Shown: positions 23,323 to 31,163 of the stretch, one piece after another | How the letters are laid out: the number at the start of each line of letters is the position of its first letter | How positions within the stretch are numbered: position 1 is the first letter of the stretch | The notes under the pieces: generated by a model | The model's database searches: none | What the model was told of the DNA's origin: nothing | What the model saw: only the letters and a program-made list of their open reading frames with translations | Assembly: GCF_000531125.1 (NCBI RefSeq) | Contig: NZ_CBTK010000286.1 | Span: 1-51,048 of the forward strand | Source: Candidatus Contendobacter odensis Run_B_J11 | Lineage (GTDB): Bacteria > Pseudomonadota > Gammaproteobacteria > Competibacterales > Competibacteraceae | Length of the DNA stretch: 51,048 bases | Direction of reading: 5' to 3' | Made by a program: the position numbers and the translations under genes

Positions 23323-24393
23323 ATGAACACCCAAATGATCGTCAAGACCTACGAACACGAAGGTCTGTCTCTCAAGGTTCCCTTCACGAATGATGCGTTT
23401 TTCAACGCAACCGCTGTGGCTAAACCGTTTGATAGGCGTCCAGTAGACTGGCTGGCGTTGCCGGATACCAAATCCTACATCAATCAAGTGTGTGATTTTC
23501 TCACACTTGATAAAAATCAATTAGTTATAACCAAGTTTGGCAACCCAACCGCTGGGGGAGGAACCTGGATGCACCCCAAGCTTGGGGTTCCATTCTCTCG
23601 CTGGCTGGATACCCGCTTTGCTATCTGGTGCGACCTGCAAGTTGAATCCATTTTGCATGGTTCCCAAGCCTCCCTACCCCTTCCCACTCCCGCGATTTCC
23701 GACGATCCGATCACTCCGGCGCAACAAAGCGCGATCCGGCAGATGGCGACCCGTCGATCCAGGGAGACCGGAAAGTACATTTCCTTTTTCTACACTGGAT
23801 TGAACGATCATTTTGAGTTGGGAAAATACTCGCAACTTCCCGCCCGCCGGTTTGAAGAGGCCATGGCCTTCCTGGAAGCGATGCCCATTACCAAAGGCAA
23901 GCTGGCCCTGCCCGCGCCGGATCAACAAACCTCCGTCTTGCTGCAACAGATTAGCGAGTCGGTCGCCAGGGTAGAATCTGCGGTCACTGCCGCTCCGGCG
24001 CGAGAGAAAAAGCCAGCCGTCAAAAATCCGAGACGCGCCGAAGACCTGTCCTTTGTGCGCCTGGATCACCATCAACGCCTGCTCGGCTGGACGGTCGAGC
24101 ATGACGATGATGAAGTCTGGAATGACGGCTTAGAAGTCGGATTTGGCTTTTCGGAAGAACTCCGAACCCTCTCCCACAACAACGAACGCGAAGCCTACCA
24201 TGCGCTCTGCGCGGCCCTGCTAGGGCTTCATCGGGAACCCGGTACTGGCGAAAACTGGCGGCAGGGGCGAGGTCAGGAAATGGGCTTTGTGGATGCTATC
24301 GCCTGCCTTGCCCTGATCGGGATGCGCGAAGTTCGCATGTCGCCACCCGCCCCGGATGCCTGGCCTAACCCGCTGCGCCGGATTGGCGTCTAA
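23323..24393 (+). CDS. KilA-N domain protein, candidate antirepressor
   Basis: 356 residues from the ATG at 23323 (MNTQMIVKTYEHEGLSLKV), with GAGG 9 bases upstream. The KilA-N signature FNATAVAKPFDRRPVDWLAL, then WMHPKLGVPFSRWLDTRFAI and LQVESIL spans residues about 20-110. The remainder has a coiled middle and a C-terminal domain that I do not recognise (DEVWNDGLEVGFGFSEELRT). KilA-N proteins bind DNA; in P1 and P22-like phages such genes can counter the repressor and are controlled by C4-type RNA. The repressor here lacks an SOS-cleavable domain. Confidence 0.8.
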   Translation: MNTQMIVKTYEHEGLSLKVPFTNDAFFNATAVAKPFDRRPVDWLALPDTKSYINQVCDFLTLDKNQLVITKFGNPTAGGGTWMHPKLGVPFSRWLDTRFAIWCDLQVESILHGSQASLPLPTPAISDDPITPAQQSAIRQMATRRSRETGKYISFFYTGLNDHFELGKYSQLPARRFEEAMAFLEAMPITKGKLALPAPDQQTSVLLQQISESVARVESAVTAAPAREKKPAVKNPRRAEDLSFVRLDHHQRLLGWTVEHDDDEVWNDGLEVGFGFSEELRTLSHNNEREAYHALCAALLGLHREPGTGENWRQGRGQEMGFVDAIACLALIGMREVRMSPPAPDAWPNPLRRIGV

Positions 24394-24411
24394 CCCTGTC
24401 TCGCAGCACCT

Positions 24412-24432
24412 TAACCGCCTATTGGGCGGTTA
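24412..24432 (+). terminator. Hairpin after the KilA-N gene
   Basis: TAACCGCC (24412-24419) and GGCGGTTA (24425-24432), loop of 5. A perfect 8-bp stem 19 bases after the stop codon. The following TTAAATCC is a poor T tract, so termination may be weak. Confidence 0.5.
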
Positions 24433-24446
24433 TTAAATCCTTGCTT

Positions 24447-24466
24447 TGGTATCCTAAAGATACTAT
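24447..24466 (+). promoter_or_regulatory. Dispersed palindrome copy 8 within a promoter
   Basis: TGGTATCCTAAAGATACTAT, the most symmetric copy (GTATC-CTAAA-GATAC). TTGCTT at 24441-24446 and TATTAT at 24464-24469, 17 bases apart, form a sigma-70 promoter around it, so a bound protein would block RNA polymerase. It serves the operon beginning at 24509. Confidence 0.8.
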
Positions 24467-24508
24467 TATTATCACCGTCAACCACGCAAACGAAAAGGAG
24501 CAGCAAAG

Positions 24509-24712
24509 ATGAGCGAAACAAAAAAGCCCCTGCATTATCGCTATACCGACGACGATCCCGACGAAGGCTTTGATCAGATCGGCATTGCCAACAGCGCCAA
24601 AGACGCCCTTGCAGGAGTTCGACACTGGATTGAGGGTCTGAGCGATAGCGACGCCCCGATGACGGTGGAGGAAACCGAGTCGGGCTATTTCGTCACGATT
24701 GATGCGGATTAA
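24509..24712 (+). CDS. Small acidic phage protein
   Basis: 67 residues, rich in Asp and Glu (RYTDDDPDEGFDQIG), beginning MSETKKPLHYRY; function unknown. AAGGAG is 10 bases before the ATG. It is the first gene of the plus-strand operon behind palindrome copy 8 and is followed at 24723 by the next gene. Confidence 0.7.
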   Translation: MSETKKPLHYRYTDDDPDEGFDQIGIANSAKDALAGVRHWIEGLSDSDAPMTVEETESGYFVTIDAD

Positions 24713-24722
24713 GGAGATCGAC

Positions 24723-25040
24723 ATGGATTCCAGCCTTGAAACCATTGCTCATGTGGCCGATGCCTGGGCGGATTTGCTTTCCGCGCCGCTCAACTCCCGG
24801 CTGCGGGAACTGGCTTGTGATGCCCGCCTTCAAAAAGGGCTGACCGCCGCGATCCTGCTGCGCTCGGAGCGGCTGTTGGCCGAGGCAACCGCTGCCTTGG
24901 CGGCTCAGGATGACGAGGATGAAAACGCCCTGATGGCTCCGCTGACGCCGGTCAAGGGCGTCACCCGCGAGGACATCGCCTGGCAACAGAAGTATCGGAA
25001 CCACCAGCAACATCGCCGCGTGGCAATGTCACGCGCTTAA
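24723..25040 (+). CDS. Small hypothetical phage protein
   Basis: 105 residues from the ATG at 24723 (MDSSLETIAHVADAWADLLS), with AAGGAG 7 bases upstream; an ATG at 24699 is rejected. Helical and acidic in the middle, with a basic C terminus (WQQKYRNHQQHRRVAM). Function unknown. It lies in the early operon before the recombination genes. Confidence 0.65.
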   Translation: MDSSLETIAHVADAWADLLSAPLNSRLRELACDARLQKGLTAAILLRSERLLAEATAALAAQDDEDENALMAPLTPVKGVTREDIAWQQKYRNHQQHRRVAMSRA

Positions 25041-25061
25041 TTCTCACTTTTGGAGACTGAA

Positions 25062-25283
25062 ATGGCACACTTTAATCGCAATCAGAATGAAATTCGCGAA
25101 TGGAATCCGCCCGCTGATCCTGCCGGGCGCAGGGCATGGATTGCTGCTCGCTACACGAAAGCCCCACAGGTGTCGGATCGGACGGATCGGGTGATCGCGG
25201 TGCTGCTGATGGCGCTGATTTTCGGATGCTTCGCCTCGGTCGCTTACGGGATTGGCGGGCTGATTAAGGAGTTCATCGGATGA
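25062..25283 (+). CDS. Small single-pass membrane protein
   Basis: 73 residues from the ATG at 25062 (MAHFNRNQNEIREWNPPADP), with GGAG upstream. One membrane segment (VIAVLLMALIFGCFASVAYG) lies near residues 46-65, followed by a short tail. Function unknown; membrane insertion of an early gene product recalls superinfection or host-takeover proteins, but nothing more can be read. It overlaps the next gene by 4 bases. Confidence 0.65.
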   Translation: MAHFNRNQNEIREWNPPADPAGRRAWIAARYTKAPQVSDRTDRVIAVLLMALIFGCFASVAYGIGGLIKEFIG

Positions 25284-25546
25284 GCCGCCCACTTTTTTAT
25301 CTTGACACTGAAATTGAACTGGCGGGCGAGACGAGGCTGTGCAGCGTCTCGTACATCCTGACTGATGACGGCGAGATTGATATTCACAACGTGGTGGCCG
25401 GGCGCAGGTTTCAAGCCTGGTATACCGGCCTGGGCGAATACGAGCCGCGTGATGAGCGGATCGATGTGGATGTGACGCAGTTGCTCTCTGCCAAGCAGAT
25501 CGAAGGTTTTGAACTGAAAATTATCGAGACGATGGAGGCCGCATGA
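25280..25546 (+). CDS. Hypothetical phage protein
   Basis: 88 residues, mostly beta-strand in appearance, beginning MSRPLFYLDTEIELAGETRL; ends with a short helix. Overlaps both neighbours by 4 bases (ATGA), so it is coupled with the YqaJ exonuclease that follows. No domain recognised. Confidence 0.65.
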   Translation: MSRPLFYLDTEIELAGETRLCSVSYILTDDGEIDIHNVVAGRRFQAWYTGLGEYEPRDERIDVDVTQLLSAKQIEGFELKIIETMEAA

Positions 25547-26487
25547 GCGCCACTGCAAAGATTGACATCGCCGCGTCCCACCAGACTCGGCTCGGTTGCA
25601 GCAAGATTGCCCAGGCGCTTGGCGTCGGGCGCTACGGCACGGCTTACCAACTCTGGGAGAACTACACCGGTCGCGCTCCCTGGCCGAACATCGGAGGCGA
25701 CCTGCGGGTCGCGCTGGGCGAGCCGATGGAAGAGGTGCTGCGCCCCTTTGTGGAAAAGAAGCTGGGGCGCATTTTGCGGCGCGACCGCCAAGAGTACCTG
25801 CATCCCACACTCCCACTGATCGGGCATGTGGACTACCGCGCCGGACGAGCAATCGGCGAGTTGCAGCGCCCGGTCGTGGACATGAAGACCAGCCTCGGCT
25901 TTGGCAGCAAGTCGCGCTTTGGCGCGGACGGCAGCGACGAGGTGGACGCCGATGTGATGCTGCAAATGCAGGGCTACCTGATGCTCACCGGCGCGCAAGT
26001 CGCCTACGTCGCCGCCCTGGTCATGGGGCCAGAGCTGAAAATCTACACGGTCGAAGCCGATCCCGAAGTTCACCAGATGATCGAGGCCGGAGTCGCCGAA
26101 TTCTGGTGGCACGTTACGACCGACACCCCGCCTGCTATCGCCACGCTGGAGGACACGGCGCGCTGCTGGCCGAAGTCCACTCCCGGCACCACGGTACAGG
26201 CCACTCCGAATCAGGAGGAACTGGTGACCTCGCTGAACCGGTTGAAAGCGGAAATTTCCGCCAAGCAGGGCAGCGCCGATGCCGCCGAGATGCAGATCAA
26301 GGCGGTCTTGGGCGACGCCGAGGCGCTGATCGGAGCGAACGGCAAGCCGATATGCACCTGGAAATCACAATCCAGTACCCGGCTGGATACGACCGCACTC
26401 AAAGAGGCGCTGCCCGATGTGGCCGCGCAATACACGAAAACCACTCAAAGCCGGGTGTTCCGGCTGGCGAAGGAGAAAAAAGCATGA
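25543..26487 (+). CDS. YqaJ-type viral recombinase (exonuclease)
   Basis: 314 residues. The PD-(D/E)XK nuclease is visible as RLGCSKIAQALGVGRYGTAY, ALGEPMEEVLRPFVEKKLG, HVDYR and LQRPVVDMKTSLGF (the last with the active-site Asp and Lys); residues 200-314 are extra helices. The family includes lambda Exo-like 5'-3' exonucleases, which resect double-stranded ends so that an annealing protein can join them. The stop overlaps the recT-like start (ATGA). Length is somewhat above the lambda Exo family's typical. Confidence 0.88.
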   Translation: MSATAKIDIAASHQTRLGCSKIAQALGVGRYGTAYQLWENYTGRAPWPNIGGDLRVALGEPMEEVLRPFVEKKLGRILRRDRQEYLHPTLPLIGHVDYRAGRAIGELQRPVVDMKTSLGFGSKSRFGADGSDEVDADVMLQMQGYLMLTGAQVAYVAALVMGPELKIYTVEADPEVHQMIEAGVAEFWWHVTTDTPPAIATLEDTARCWPKSTPGTTVQATPNQEELVTSLNRLKAEISAKQGSADAAEMQIKAVLGDAEALIGANGKPICTWKSQSSTRLDTTALKEALPDVAAQYTKTTQSRVFRLAKEKKA

Positions 26488-27305
26488 ATGCCCTGACCCG
26501 AATCGAAGTCCCCGCCGTATCCATGATCCCGTTTGACGACATCGCCCGCATGGGCAAGGTCATGGCATCCAGCAAGTTGTTCGGCATCCAGACCGAGCAA
26601 CAGGCCATCGCGCTGATGCTGCTCTGCCAGGCGGAAAACCTGCATCCGGCGACCGCCATGCGCGACTACCACCTCATTCAGGGGCGCCCGGCGCTGAAAG
26701 CCGACGCCATGCTGGCGCGGTTCCAAGCGGCAGGCGGCAAGGTGCAGTGGGGCTGCTACACCGATGAGCGGGTATCGGGAACCTTCACCCATCCCGCCGG
26801 CGACAGCATCACGATTGAGTGGACGCCCCAGCGGGCGGTCAAGGCTCAAATCAAGAACGACATGCACTCCAAGTACCCGCGCCAAATGCTGAAAGCAAGG
26901 TGCATCTCGGAGGGCATCCGCGCCATTTTCCCCGGCGTACTGAGCGGAATGTACGCCCCAGAGGAGGTGGTCGAGTTAAACGACGCGCCGGTAGCGCCGG
27001 TAACGCCTATCGCGCCTACGGGAAGTCGCAGCGCCGCCCTGAAAGCCACGCTGGCCGACAAGTTGAAACCTTTGGGCGAGGCGCTGGATCGGGAGGGGCC
27101 AATGCCTGCCGACATGAATCCGATCACTGGCGAGTTGATGGAACCGGAGGTTGACCCGATTGCTGACCTGCTGCTGGCCCTTGCCGAGTGCCAGAGTCAA
27201 GAGGAACTGGAAGCCTACCGCGAGGCGGTTGCCGCGCTCAAGAACGGGCTAAAGAAGCGAGCCGTCGCCGCATGGAAGGCCACGCAAGAACGGATAGCCC
27301 TTTAA
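26484..27305 (+). CDS. recT: RecT-family single-strand annealing protein
   Basis: 273 residues from the ATG at 26484, with AAGGAG upstream; the longer reading from 25596 is out of frame with the exonuclease and is rejected. Signature: IALMLLCQAENLHPATAMRD, then YHLIQGRPALKADAMLARFQ, and KYPRQMLKARCISEGIRAIF. It pairs with the exonuclease to form a two-component recombination system, and matches proteins called RecT or Bet-like in phages. A C-terminal Pro/Ala linker precedes a helical tail. Confidence 0.85.
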   Translation: MNALTRIEVPAVSMIPFDDIARMGKVMASSKLFGIQTEQQAIALMLLCQAENLHPATAMRDYHLIQGRPALKADAMLARFQAAGGKVQWGCYTDERVSGTFTHPAGDSITIEWTPQRAVKAQIKNDMHSKYPRQMLKARCISEGIRAIFPGVLSGMYAPEEVVELNDAPVAPVTPIAPTGSRSAALKATLADKLKPLGEALDREGPMPADMNPITGELMEPEVDPIADLLLALAECQSQEELEAYREAVAALKNGLKKRAVAAWKATQERIAL

Positions 27306-27312
27306 CCCTTGA

Positions 27313-27337
27313 TGGGGCGGTTATCAAGGCCGCCCCA
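27313..27337 (+). terminator. GC-rich hairpin after recT
   Basis: TGGGGCGG (27313-27320) and CCGCCCCA (27330-27337), a perfect 8-bp stem with a 9-base loop. No T tract follows, so it may reduce rather than stop transcription. Confidence 0.5.
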
Positions 27338-27346
27338 TGCCCTGAA

Positions 27347-27366
27347 TAATCGCTATCGGAGATTGA
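27347..27366 (+). promoter_or_regulatory. Dispersed palindrome copy 9, before a small early gene
   Basis: TAATCGCTATCGGAGATTGA, the weakest copy on the right side but matching copies 1 and 6 over CGCTATCGG. It touches the ATG of the next gene, and its GGAG may also be the ribosome-binding site. Confidence 0.45.
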
Positions 27367-27367
27367 T

Positions 27368-27556
27368 ATGGGAAACCTGAACGAGAAGTACGCCCGCGTC
27401 AAGCGCCTGCAAGACCTGATTCAGCGCGGAAAGATGCTGTGCCTGCCCACCTTGCCGCAAATCGAGGCGCTGGCGTGGCATTTGGCCGTGGAGCTTGAAC
27501 AGGCGCTGAAAGAACTGGATGAGGCGCAGTCGCAACTGGACGAGGTGACCGCATGA
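27368..27556 (+). CDS. Small helical phage protein
   Basis: 62 residues (MGNLNEKYARVKRLQDLIQR and so on), with a heptad-like pattern of Leu, Glu and Gln over its second half that suggests a coiled coil. Function unknown. Its stop overlaps the next gene by 4 bases (ATGA). It begins a second small early gene group. Confidence 0.6.
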   Translation: MGNLNEKYARVKRLQDLIQRGKMLCLPTLPQIEALAWHLAVELEQALKELDEAQSQLDEVTA

Positions 27557-27777
27557 CCTGCTCCAGCGGAAAGATCAGCTACGCGACTGCCGCGCTGGCC
27601 TGGGACGTGATTCAGATCCGGCTGAGTCAAAAAAGCCGCTACACGCACAAGCGCAAGGGGCTGGAAGGCACGGCGTACCGATGCCCGGAATGCCGCCAGT
27701 GGCATCTCACCAGTGCGGATCGGGTGATGCGTAAGCCGCAGCGGGAGCGGGAATCGTGGAAAGGGGAGGCGCGATGA
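27553..27777 (+). CDS. Small zinc-ribbon-like phage protein
   Basis: 74 residues. The core YRCPECRQWHLTSADR has CPEC and a following His, as in small phage proteins with a zinc ribbon of unknown role. The N terminus is MTCSSGKISYATAALAWDVI, and the C terminus is basic. It overlaps both neighbours by 4 bases; the next gene is the helicase. Confidence 0.6.
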   Translation: MTCSSGKISYATAALAWDVIQIRLSQKSRYTHKRKGLEGTAYRCPECRQWHLTSADRVMRKPQRERESWKGEAR

Positions 27778-29546
27778 TCCTACGCCCCTATCAGCAGGAA
27801 GCCATTCAGTCCGTGTGCGACTACGTGGACGCCGGCAACCCCGGCAACCCGCTGGTCGTCGCGCCAACCGGTTCGGGAAAGTCGCTTTTGCAGGCTGGAA
27901 TCATCCAGCAGTTCCTCGATACCGGCAAAGCCAAGCGGGTGATCTGTCTGGCTCATGTCAAGGAGCTGATCCAGCAGAACCTCGACAAGATGATCAAAAT
28001 CTGGCCGGAGGCGCATGTCGGAGCGTACTCGGCGGGGCTGGGCAAGTCGGACACGCGCCGGGCGATCCTGTTTTGCGGCATCCAGTCGGTGTGGAACAAG
28101 GCCCGCAAACTGGCGTCCACGACCCAGCCGATTGACGTAGTGTTCATCGATGAGTGCCATCGGGTTCCGTTTATCGAGGGCGGCACCTACCGGCGATTCA
28201 TTGACGACCTGACCGCGCTGAATCCCAAGCTGCGGGTCATCGGGCTGACCGCGACACCGTACCGCTACGTCCCCGGTACCAAGACCCATACGGGCGGCTA
28301 CCAGTCGCTGATCGTCGGCGAGAACCGCATCTTTACCGATATCGTTTATGACTTGAGCCGGTCGCTGGTCTCGCTGATTCAGGACGACTACCTCGCCGCG
28401 CTGTGGCCTACGCCGACGCAGTACCGGGTCAACCTCAAGGGCGTTCGGATCGAGAACGGCGATTACAAAGCCGATCAACTGAACGCCCTCATGGGCAGCG
28501 CCGATGTGATCAACGCGATCCTGGATGCGGCGATCCCGCTGGCGCAAGCCGATGATCGCAAACACTGGCTGGTTTTTTGTACCGGCGTCGAAGGGGCGAA
28601 ATCCACAGCCCAGAACCTACGGGATCGCGGGATCAGCGCCGTGGTGGTGACCGGGGAAACCAGCGCCCGCGACCGGGAGACGGCGATCCGCGAGTTTCAA
28701 GCCGGCCAGGTGACCGCGCTGGTGTCGGTCAATACCCTCACCACAGGGTTTGATGCGCCGCTCACGGACTGCCTGATTGTCGCCCGGCCCACATTGAGTC
28801 CGGTGATGCACGTTCAGCTATTGGGTCGCGGGATGCGCCCGACCGACGAGAAAATCAGCCAAGAGGACGGCATCCGGCGAGGCTGTCTGGTGCTGGATTT
28901 CGTCGGCAATATCGAGCGCCATGGCCCGATAGACTGCCTGAAACTCAAAGGCCCGTCGGTCAAGAAGCAGGAACCGACGAAGGAATGCCCGGCTTGTCAC
29001 GCCGTGATCCGCATTTTCGCCAGCGTCTGCCCGGAGTGCGGCTACGAGTTTCCAGCCAGGGAACCGGAACCGATTCAGCCGCCCAGCGCGAATCAATCCG
29101 CGATTATCGCGGGCATCTCCGATATGAAGCCGCCCGTGCGCTACGCGGTGACCCGTGTCGCCTACTCCAAGCACACCAGCGGCAAGAGCGGCATCCCGAC
29201 TCTGCGGGTGGACTACTACGATGGATTTTTCCGGCTCGCCAGCGAGTGGGTTTGCCTCGACCACCCCAAAGGCACCTACCCGCGCAAGAAGGCGGAAACG
29301 TGGTGGAAAGAACGGATGCCCAAGGTCGTCTCCATGCTGCCGGGAGGCGTCGATCAAGCCATGGACTGGATCAAGACCGGCTACACGCTGAACGCCCCGG
29401 AGTTCATCACCCTGCGTACCGCCGCCGAAAAAAGCTACCCGGAAATCGTCCGCTACGAATGGCCGGACGCGCCTCACCCTGCCCTGACCCATCCCCTTTA
29501 TCGCCAGCCGGAGAATCATCATGTCCCCCTTGCTACGCACCCATGA
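27774..29546 (+). CDS. DEAD/DEAH-box helicase with zinc ribbon
   Basis: 590 residues from the ATG at 27774 (MILRPYQQEAIQSVCDY). Helicase motifs in order: Walker A APTGSGKS, FIDECHR, VIGLTATPYR, SVNTLTTGFDAPLTD and VQLLGRGMRPT; residues near 400 carry two CPxC-type pairs (CPACHAVIRI, VCPECGYEF). The C-terminal 150 residues are a separate domain of unknown role. Phages use such superfamily 2 helicases in recombination or replication, and this follows the exonuclease and annealing genes. The start overlaps the previous stop (ATGA). Confidence 0.9.
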   Translation: MILRPYQQEAIQSVCDYVDAGNPGNPLVVAPTGSGKSLLQAGIIQQFLDTGKAKRVICLAHVKELIQQNLDKMIKIWPEAHVGAYSAGLGKSDTRRAILFCGIQSVWNKARKLASTTQPIDVVFIDECHRVPFIEGGTYRRFIDDLTALNPKLRVIGLTATPYRYVPGTKTHTGGYQSLIVGENRIFTDIVYDLSRSLVSLIQDDYLAALWPTPTQYRVNLKGVRIENGDYKADQLNALMGSADVINAILDAAIPLAQADDRKHWLVFCTGVEGAKSTAQNLRDRGISAVVVTGETSARDRETAIREFQAGQVTALVSVNTLTTGFDAPLTDCLIVARPTLSPVMHVQLLGRGMRPTDEKISQEDGIRRGCLVLDFVGNIERHGPIDCLKLKGPSVKKQEPTKECPACHAVIRIFASVCPECGYEFPAREPEPIQPPSANQSAIIAGISDMKPPVRYAVTRVAYSKHTSGKSGIPTLRVDYYDGFFRLASEWVCLDHPKGTYPRKKAETWWKERMPKVVSMLPGGVDQAMDWIKTGYTLNAPEFITLRTAAEKSYPEIVRYEWPDAPHPALTHPLYRQPENHHVPLATHP

Positions 29547-29772
29547 GGTCGCCGCGCTGCTGGCCGTGTCGCAGGATACGGTCGCCCGGCTGGTTCAGAG
29601 CGGGAAGATCAAGCGCTGCTTCCCATCGCCGGGCTGCCCGCGCATCGCCCGCGCCGAAGTGGATCGCTACATCGCTGAAATCAGCGGATCGCCGGCGCCG
29701 GCGATCATCGCTCCGGTAGCGCCCTCCCGCCTGACCCGCGCCGAGGCCCGGCGCTTACTGATGAAGGGATAA
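29521..29772 (+). CDS. Small MerR-like/HTH_17 protein, excisionase candidate
   Basis: 83 residues. LRTHEVAALLAVSQDTVARLV, then QSGKIKRCF matches the helix-turn-helix of excisionase/MerR-type small proteins (HTH_17). The remainder is a Pro/Ala linker and a short helix. Its place upstream of the integrase suggests Xis, but two more genes lie between. It overlaps the helicase gene by 26 bases. Confidence 0.6.
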   Translation: MSPLLRTHEVAALLAVSQDTVARLVQSGKIKRCFPSPGCPRIARAEVDRYIAEISGSPAPAIIAPVAPSRLTRAEARRLLMKG

Positions 29773-29775
29773 CTC

Positions 29776-30135
29776 ATGGATCAAGAAGCGCTGATCAACG
29801 CACTGAAAGCCTACGGCCCGATCACGGCAGCCCGGCTGGCCGAGAAAACCGGGGTGCCTCTCCAAGTCATTGCCCAAAAGTTGCGAGTGCTGTATTTCGG
29901 CGGACAAACGATAGCTCGCTGCGAAACGCGCAGCGCAGTCTGGAAGCCTATTTTCATATGGTACGTCCCCGGTTACGGGAGGCCCATTGAAACAGGCCGA
30001 GCCAAGCGTGAACGAAGGGACGCCTCTGGAACATTTGGAATTCTGGACGAGGATTTACGCTGGATGCAGGAACAACGGGATCGCGCCGCCGCCCGTAAAA
30101 AACGGTACGCCACTTTAGAGAGGATTTCATCATGA
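29776..30135 (+). CDS. Winged-helix-like phage protein
   Basis: 119 residues. The first 60 residues (ALKAYGPITAARLAEKTGVP, LQVIAQKLRVLYFGGQTI) read as a winged helix; the C-terminal half is basic and charged (KRERRDASGTFGILD and following). This looks like a small DNA-binding protein of unknown role. It starts 4 bases after the previous stop and overlaps the next gene by 4 (ATGA). Confidence 0.65.
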   Translation: MDQEALINALKAYGPITAARLAEKTGVPLQVIAQKLRVLYFGGQTIARCETRSAVWKPIFIWYVPGYGRPIETGRAKRERRDASGTFGILDEDLRWMQEQRDRAAARKKRYATLERISS

Positions 30136-30599
30136 CCCCTTCAATCAGTCAGGTTAATTTAATCGCCGGCATTTTGCGGGTCTTGGAAGAAGCGGGCTAT
30201 CCCGGACTGATTCCCCGGCAGTTCAACGCGGTGATCGCGGCAGCGGATTCGATTATAGAGGCGCTGGCGACGCCAGAGCGGACGGTCACGCCGGGAATGG
30301 GACTGACGGCTTGGCAGGCGTCCGATCAGACCGGCCTGTCCTCGAAGTACATGGCCTGGGTGCTGACCGGTTCCGCTCACCCCTCGCGTCGCTGCGACTA
30401 CCCGCACGACTCCGATGATTTTGGCCGCTGCCTGGGGCTGCTCGCTGCGGTTCCAGAGTTCCGGCAGTCGCTGCATAAAATGGCATCCTGCGGGCAGCAG
30501 TGGCAGGCGCTGATCGGCGAGTGGTCGGTACTGGAAGCGATGATGGAGGCAGGACGGCATAAAGAGGTTTTAGCGCGCATCCGAGATATGACGTATTGA
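30132..30599 (+). CDS. Hypothetical phage protein
   Basis: 155 residues. The start, MTPSISQVNLIAGILRVLEE, and the middle, WQASDQTGLSSKYMAWVLTG, contain a possible helix-turn-helix; the C terminus is helical. No family recognised. It ends the run of coupled genes begun at 29521 and is followed by palindrome copy 10. Confidence 0.6.
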   Translation: MTPSISQVNLIAGILRVLEEAGYPGLIPRQFNAVIAAADSIIEALATPERTVTPGMGLTAWQASDQTGLSSKYMAWVLTGSAHPSRRCDYPHDSDDFGRCLGLLAAVPEFRQSLHKMASCGQQWQALIGEWSVLEAMMEAGRHKEVLARIRDMTY

Positions 30600-30604
30600 T
30601 TTAA

Positions 30605-30624
30605 TAGTCTCTTTAGGCTACTAT
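30605..30624 (+). promoter_or_regulatory. Dispersed palindrome copy 10
   Basis: TAGTCTCTTTAGGCTACTAT, five bases after the previous stop codon. AATAGT and ACTATT at its ends are a perfect inverted pair. It shares 14 identical bases with copy 11, CTTTAGGCTACTAT. Confidence 0.7.
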
Positions 30625-30733
30625 TTTAGCTGCTTTTGGGTCAGGAGAATGTTATTGTGGACATTGCGCGAAAGATTTAGACGAAAATGGGCTGTTTCCT
30701 GAAGAACGATGTGATCTCGTAAATAATGGAGAA

Positions 30734-30970
30734 ATGATGAAAACCATGACGCCTTATGTCAGAAGATATTCATTTGTGTATGCTGGTACGGAAGGGCAAA
30801 TAGAGAAATCAGAGAGTTATATCTTTGTGAGATGGAGGAGTATATCAAAACATCTTCTAACCCTCGAAGGAGGATTGTACGAGAAAGTGATTGATGTATT
30901 GATTGAAAACGATGAGGTGGAATTTAACAAAGCCACCCATCGGTTTGATTTGTTTCGGAGTCCACGCTAA
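30734..30970 (+). CDS. Small hypothetical protein, AT-rich
   Basis: 78 residues, with GGAG 5 bases before the ATG. No motif in this part (MTPYVRRYSFVYAGTEGQIE onward). In the same frame, upstream of the ATG, the sequence encodes ECYCGHCAKDLDENGLFPEE after a TAG at 30615, with CGHC like a zinc-ribbon knuckle, but no start codon is in frame there. So the real gene may begin near 30647 with a frameshift; the visible ORF may be its remainder. The coding is clearly AT-richer than the neighbours. Confidence 0.5.
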   Translation: MMKTMTPYVRRYSFVYAGTEGQIEKSESYIFVRWRSISKHLLTLEGGLYEKVIDVLIENDEVEFNKATHRFDLFRSPR

Positions 30971-31113
30971 CGGAAGGGCAGCCGCAAAGCTTGATCCAGA
31001 TAGCCGGGCGCGATGCGGAATCCGCAAAAGCCGCGTGGAACGCCCGATCTATGATTTTTTAGCTGTTTTTGGTGGTTCCCGCTTTGAAAGAGGCAGGATT
31101 TTTACCCGGATTA

Positions 31114-31133
31114 GCGTAACTTTAGGCTACTAT
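31114..31133 (+). promoter_or_regulatory. Dispersed palindrome copy 11, upstream of the integrase
   Basis: GCGTAACTTTAGGCTACTAT, 31 bases before the integrase ATG. CTACTAT overlaps a possible -10. The rest of the gap, 30971-31163, shows no gene. Confidence 0.65.
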
Positions 31134-31163
31134 AACGGGGATTCTGCTCAGGAGCCCCCCCGC

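Noticed and set aside
25596..26483. Long N-terminal extension of the RecT-like ORF
   Set aside because: It is out of frame with the YqaJ gene that covers it and reads as Arg-rich shadow sequence; the RecT start is the ATG at 26484.
31000..31163. Extra gene before the integrase
   Set aside because: Only the in-frame run-up to the integrase ATG; no start with ribosome-binding site, no family match.
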